A stretch of DNA of 64,000 nt from Ophthalmolycus amberensis (lineage: Eukaryota; Chordata; Actinopteri; Perciformes; Zoarcidae). Below are positions 60,592 through 64,000 of the stretch, piece after piece (the stretch's first letter is position 1; every line of letters begins with the position of its first letter). The DNA lies in the NCBI GenBank assembly GCA_024529925.1, contig JAFEUB010001120.1, forward strand, positions 665,501-729,500, written 5' to 3'. The translations under genes and the position numbers were made by a program. The notes beneath the pieces were generated by a model. The model was not told the DNA's origin. It saw only the letters and a program-made list of their open reading frames with translations, and did no database searches.

Positions 60592-61834
60592 GGAATGACA
60601 GAGCGAGGAATACACAGAGAGAGAGAGAGCGAGAGCAGTGACATATTTCAACAAATGACTTCCAACTCACTTTACTTACTTTACCCAGTACCTTTGCCTC
60701 CACTTTTTACTAGTTTAAAACATAAACTCAGTTCACTCGGTGCTTCATCTTAAGATGCCCACCTGTGAAAAAACAACAATCCATAACAATAAAGATACAT
60801 ACACTCTTTGACACCATGCACTGTGCATCTAGCCATTTGTTTGTTTTATCTTCCTTTTGTCCCTTAAACATTTATTCATTGTTTATGCAGCGTATAGTTC
60901 CTGCTGTGCCCTGGCTGCTTTACAAATCCAGTGGTATTTATGTGTACATTCATTATCCAGAAAATGCCTTACGTTAACAGTTCATGAGAGTTTTTTACCA
61001 TAAGTATACCCCCATAAATAATAAAACATCTTTAATCATTTTATAGCTTGGTTTTGCAAAAGATGCCCTCTTTACTGTACCATTGTAGCCTGCATACTGC
61101 AGACTAATTTACTAAGATCTTGTTTTCAAACGGCACAGAACTTAGAGGCTGCAATGATGGAACTGAAAGCCATATGCTACATTTCACAAATCACCTTTCT
61201 AGGGATGGATTTCAGCTAAACATGTAATATTATTATTCAATTATAATCCCTTCTTAAAAATTGCCCAAAAATACTATAAACAATGAGATATTTTGAACTG
61301 GGCAGAAACTATGGTTTCAATAATCCTTGAATGGAAAGCAAGAAGGGAAAGAGTTGGAATATGGACCTGCATCAAAATGATCCATCTCTCCGACAGCAAC
61401 ATTCAAATTTAATCCAAGGCACAGTCTCTGCATGTGAAATACTTCTCAAGTAATATGTTTTTAGTAAGCCCAGTGCAGATTATAATGGATCCTTTGACAG
61501 CGGCAGACAAAGAAATTTCAGACGTTCCAGAAATCCATGTGATCATCAGACCAGCCAGATCGTCGATGGTTCAGGGAATTAATTAGACGTCAAACGATGG
61601 CTAATCCACCTGAAATCTGGCTGCCGCATTCTAAAATAAATCAGGAGTTATCAGTTCAGGTTTGAAGTCAGGCTAAATCATTTACACCATATTAATACAC
61701 CTTTAACATCATCTTAATACGGCTGTTTTCTGATACAATTAACTTATTTATTTGAGTATTTCCCGTCGGTAAGACATCCGCCTCGCTCCGTGACCTTCAC
61801 TATTTAACACACACTGGCTGGTGGTCTCAACAGC

Positions 61835-61866
<32 letters not shown>
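61835..61866. repeat. (CA)16 microsatellite
   Basis: Uninterrupted AC units. Confidence 0.95.
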
Positions 61867-61871
<5 letters not shown>

Positions 61872-62187
61872 GTTATCTTATAGGTCAATGAAAGAGGTCA
61901 GTGAAACTCCTCGTTCTTTACCTTCCCAGTGCAGCACAAGACTCGAATATTGACGTGTGTGTGTATCTGTTGGCACTCTGTTACCCACCTGATCGTCAGC
62001 AAAAACACTTTAACTGTCTGTGTGCGTGTGTGTGCTATCAGCTGCTGTCGTGTCAGAAAACCTCTTTAATTGAGTGTTTGTGTGTGTCCGTGTGTACTGC
62101 TTGTTCTGTCTAATCCGCTGCAGTTTCCTCTTGACGGGCTGTCAGATTTGACACCAACCGAGAAGAAGCGCGGACCTCATCGTCAGC

Positions 62188-62220
<33 letters not shown>

Positions 62221-62232
62221 GCTCTCGCTCTG
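62188..62232. repeat. (CT)n microsatellite
   Basis: CT units with a few GCTCTC interruptions at both ends. Confidence 0.93.
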
Positions 62233-63858
62233 AAGTCGTTCAAAAGGTTTTCTAGGCGCAGAGATGGTTCTTTTTAAAATGAGATTTGTTGGGAAAGTTG
62301 GAGGGGAGACGGAGCGAACGAGAGACCGAGCTAGAGTTCACTGCCTCTGAGAGAAGCTGACCTTTTTTTTTTTTCTGATTGGGCATGACTCATTGACGAG
62401 AGAGACGCTCTAAGGTAGGCAGACAGGCATGCCGAACAGGAGAGGCGTCCCTCAGGATGGAGGACTCGCACACAAACAAAGACAGCCAGATATATGGTGG
62501 AGATGGGAGACATTTTACACTCCAGCTCTCAAGAGATTCAGCTTAGGAAACCATAAATACAGCTATACATACATGGTATCGAAGGAAAGGATCAGACCAT
62601 TCAAAAAATGGTGACATATTCAATTTGCTATCCAAAAAGCCAACGATATTCAACTTAAAACAATACAAAACTTCCCATAAAGAGTCTCAGGCTCTGATTC
62701 ACTGTAAAGAAAGAGAACAGTAAACATTGAGGTTGTGTGTCTATATAGAGATAACTCCTCATGGTAAAGACGCTTAATGAGAAAAGTATCCAGAATTTGT
62801 AGCAGGCTGGTGGCTGTGCAGTTAAATGGACCAGTCATGTTGAAAAATCAAGTGAGTAATGACAACCGGGAATGTGTTAAAGGCAGACGAGGAAATCTGT
62901 GGTGATTTCACTCGGATAGACTTCAACGACTTCAAGTGAGTACGAGACACAAATCAGGTCAGAGTGAGGCTAACTAGATTCACATCTGTCCAATATGAAG
63001 AGGCGGTGCTTGGGGCGAGGCTGTTCATGATGGGGAGTTGTAAAACATTGATGAAGGAGGACTTAAATGTTGAATGTTGTAGCTGACAATGGAGGGACCA
63101 GGGTCATCCTAAGGATCGGAGGTTTTTGATTTAGCCATGTCTCCGTAATAAATGACTCAGCGACCAGCTAAACGGGGAAATGAAAGCTGGGTGAGACGGT
63201 TCAGGAAAGGGTTGCCATGGAATTTCTTCGACCTATTATTAGAATACTGATTTCAGCTGGTTGTTGAGTATTGCTTTTTTTATTGTCTATGCCCCCACAG
63301 GAGGACAACAATGGTGATGGGGTATATTTAGTAAAGACAGGGGTAAAGAGAGTCTCGAAGAGCTCCACCATTCAGCAGAGAACCGCGTTTCTCTATAGAA
63401 ACCTCCAAAAGACATGTGTACAATATTGGATGTAACCAGATGGATCAAAGGATCATCTAACAAAAAATAAACGGGCGATCATCTTTGAGGTAAAAAACAA
63501 GTCTTGTCCTTGATGGAGTCCTGGGTTTGTGACTTTTGAAGAGTGTCCAGCACAACTTGAGACCGCTTGTACAACTAAAAAGGATTTTTGTTTCTGATGA
63601 CTAAGTAGGCTCTTTTCCAGCAAACTTAAAAAACAACAGAGGCAATCAGAATGAATTGGAAGGACTTAAAAGGCACGGATGATGTCTGCTTCAAAGATCT
63701 GTAGGAAAAAAGCATGATTAAAAGTAGAATATGGGGGAATCAAGTTAAGGCTTTTACTATATACTGTGTGTGAAGGATATCGATCACTAAAAAAGAGAAA
63801 AATAAAAGGTTTGGGCCTGGGTGCTTACAGAGAACTTCTTAAGTGGTGGGATCTTAAT

Positions 63859-63870
63859 GGGGGGGGGGGG
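63859..63870. repeat. G12 homopolymer
   Basis: Twelve consecutive G residues. Confidence 0.95.
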
Positions 63871-64000
63871 TAGTGATTGGAGCTGTTCTGGCACAACTTC
63901 ACTGAAAGTACCTGCAAGCTGCATGGGAGAGGCAAGCAGTCTTGAAGTATCAAAGCTCTAGCAACACGTGAAGCAGATGTTCTTCAGGCTGATCATGAAA

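Larger units (their letters stand above)
60387..64000. other. No recognisable gene; simple repeats
   Basis: Nothing coding recognised to the end of the window. GT, GA, CA and CT microsatellites are listed separately. About 62,600-63,840 is single-copy-looking, moderately purine-rich sequence without any element that I can name. Confidence 0.5.

Overview
The window looks like a stretch of teleost fish (probably percomorph) chromosome with no recognisable host gene. Pointers to a fish genome are an L2/Rex1-type LINE with the typical fish 3' tail (AATAAAGG followed by TCTTA repeats), short non-autonomous hAT elements with CAGTGGCGG ends and 8-bp target duplications, many long CA/GT microsatellites, and several interspersed repeats whose wording I recognise from other spiny-rayed fish. 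These recognitions are from memory; no database was searched. No bacterial, phage or organelle features are present.

Layout. 1-13 kb is mostly single-copy AT-rich sequence holding a decayed CACTG-type repeat (about 6.06 kb), a teleost repeat at 8.1-8.8 kb, a CA microsatellite (9.8 kb), a C19 run (10.1 kb) and a short AGGGCTGG-type repeat end (10.77 kb). A 932-bp hAT-type element with a perfect 8-bp target duplication lies at 13,150-14,081. An unclassified GC-rich, CpG-containing block with internally duplicated modules lies at 17.7-19.57 kb. Directly after it is the largest coding remnant of the window, a 5'-truncated LINE reverse transcriptase with a long intact frame (19,604-20,907). A second, frameshifted LINE remnant sits on the minus strand at 21.77-22.26 kb, a third internally deleted one at 42.99-43.62 kb, and a bare LINE 3' tail at 33.79 kb.

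24-51 kb carries scattered small repeats: an inverted-repeat MITE (24.5 kb), a tRNA-type SINE relic (29.0 kb), a MITE (30.8 kb), two copies of one dispersed family (32.8 and 38.8 kb), and others at 39.8, 42.6, 45.1, 49.3 and 50.45 kb. At 53,455-54,752 is a second hAT-type element (1,298 bp, perfect 8-bp target duplication) that contains seven copies of a 28-bp minisatellite and a large internal inverted repeat. A 265-bp element with a 7-bp target duplication lies at 57,151-57,415.

Everything that can be assigned is either a transposable-element remnant or a simple repeat; there is no gene set that works together. The window is either a gene-poor intergenic region or part of a very large intron. 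Open frames of 60-180 codons are present throughout at the level expected by chance in about 40% GC DNA; only the LINE-derived frames resemble known proteins. The most informative items for a second look are the two dated hAT insertions, the minisatellite and hairpin inside the 53.5-kb element, and the unidentified 17.7-19.57 kb block.
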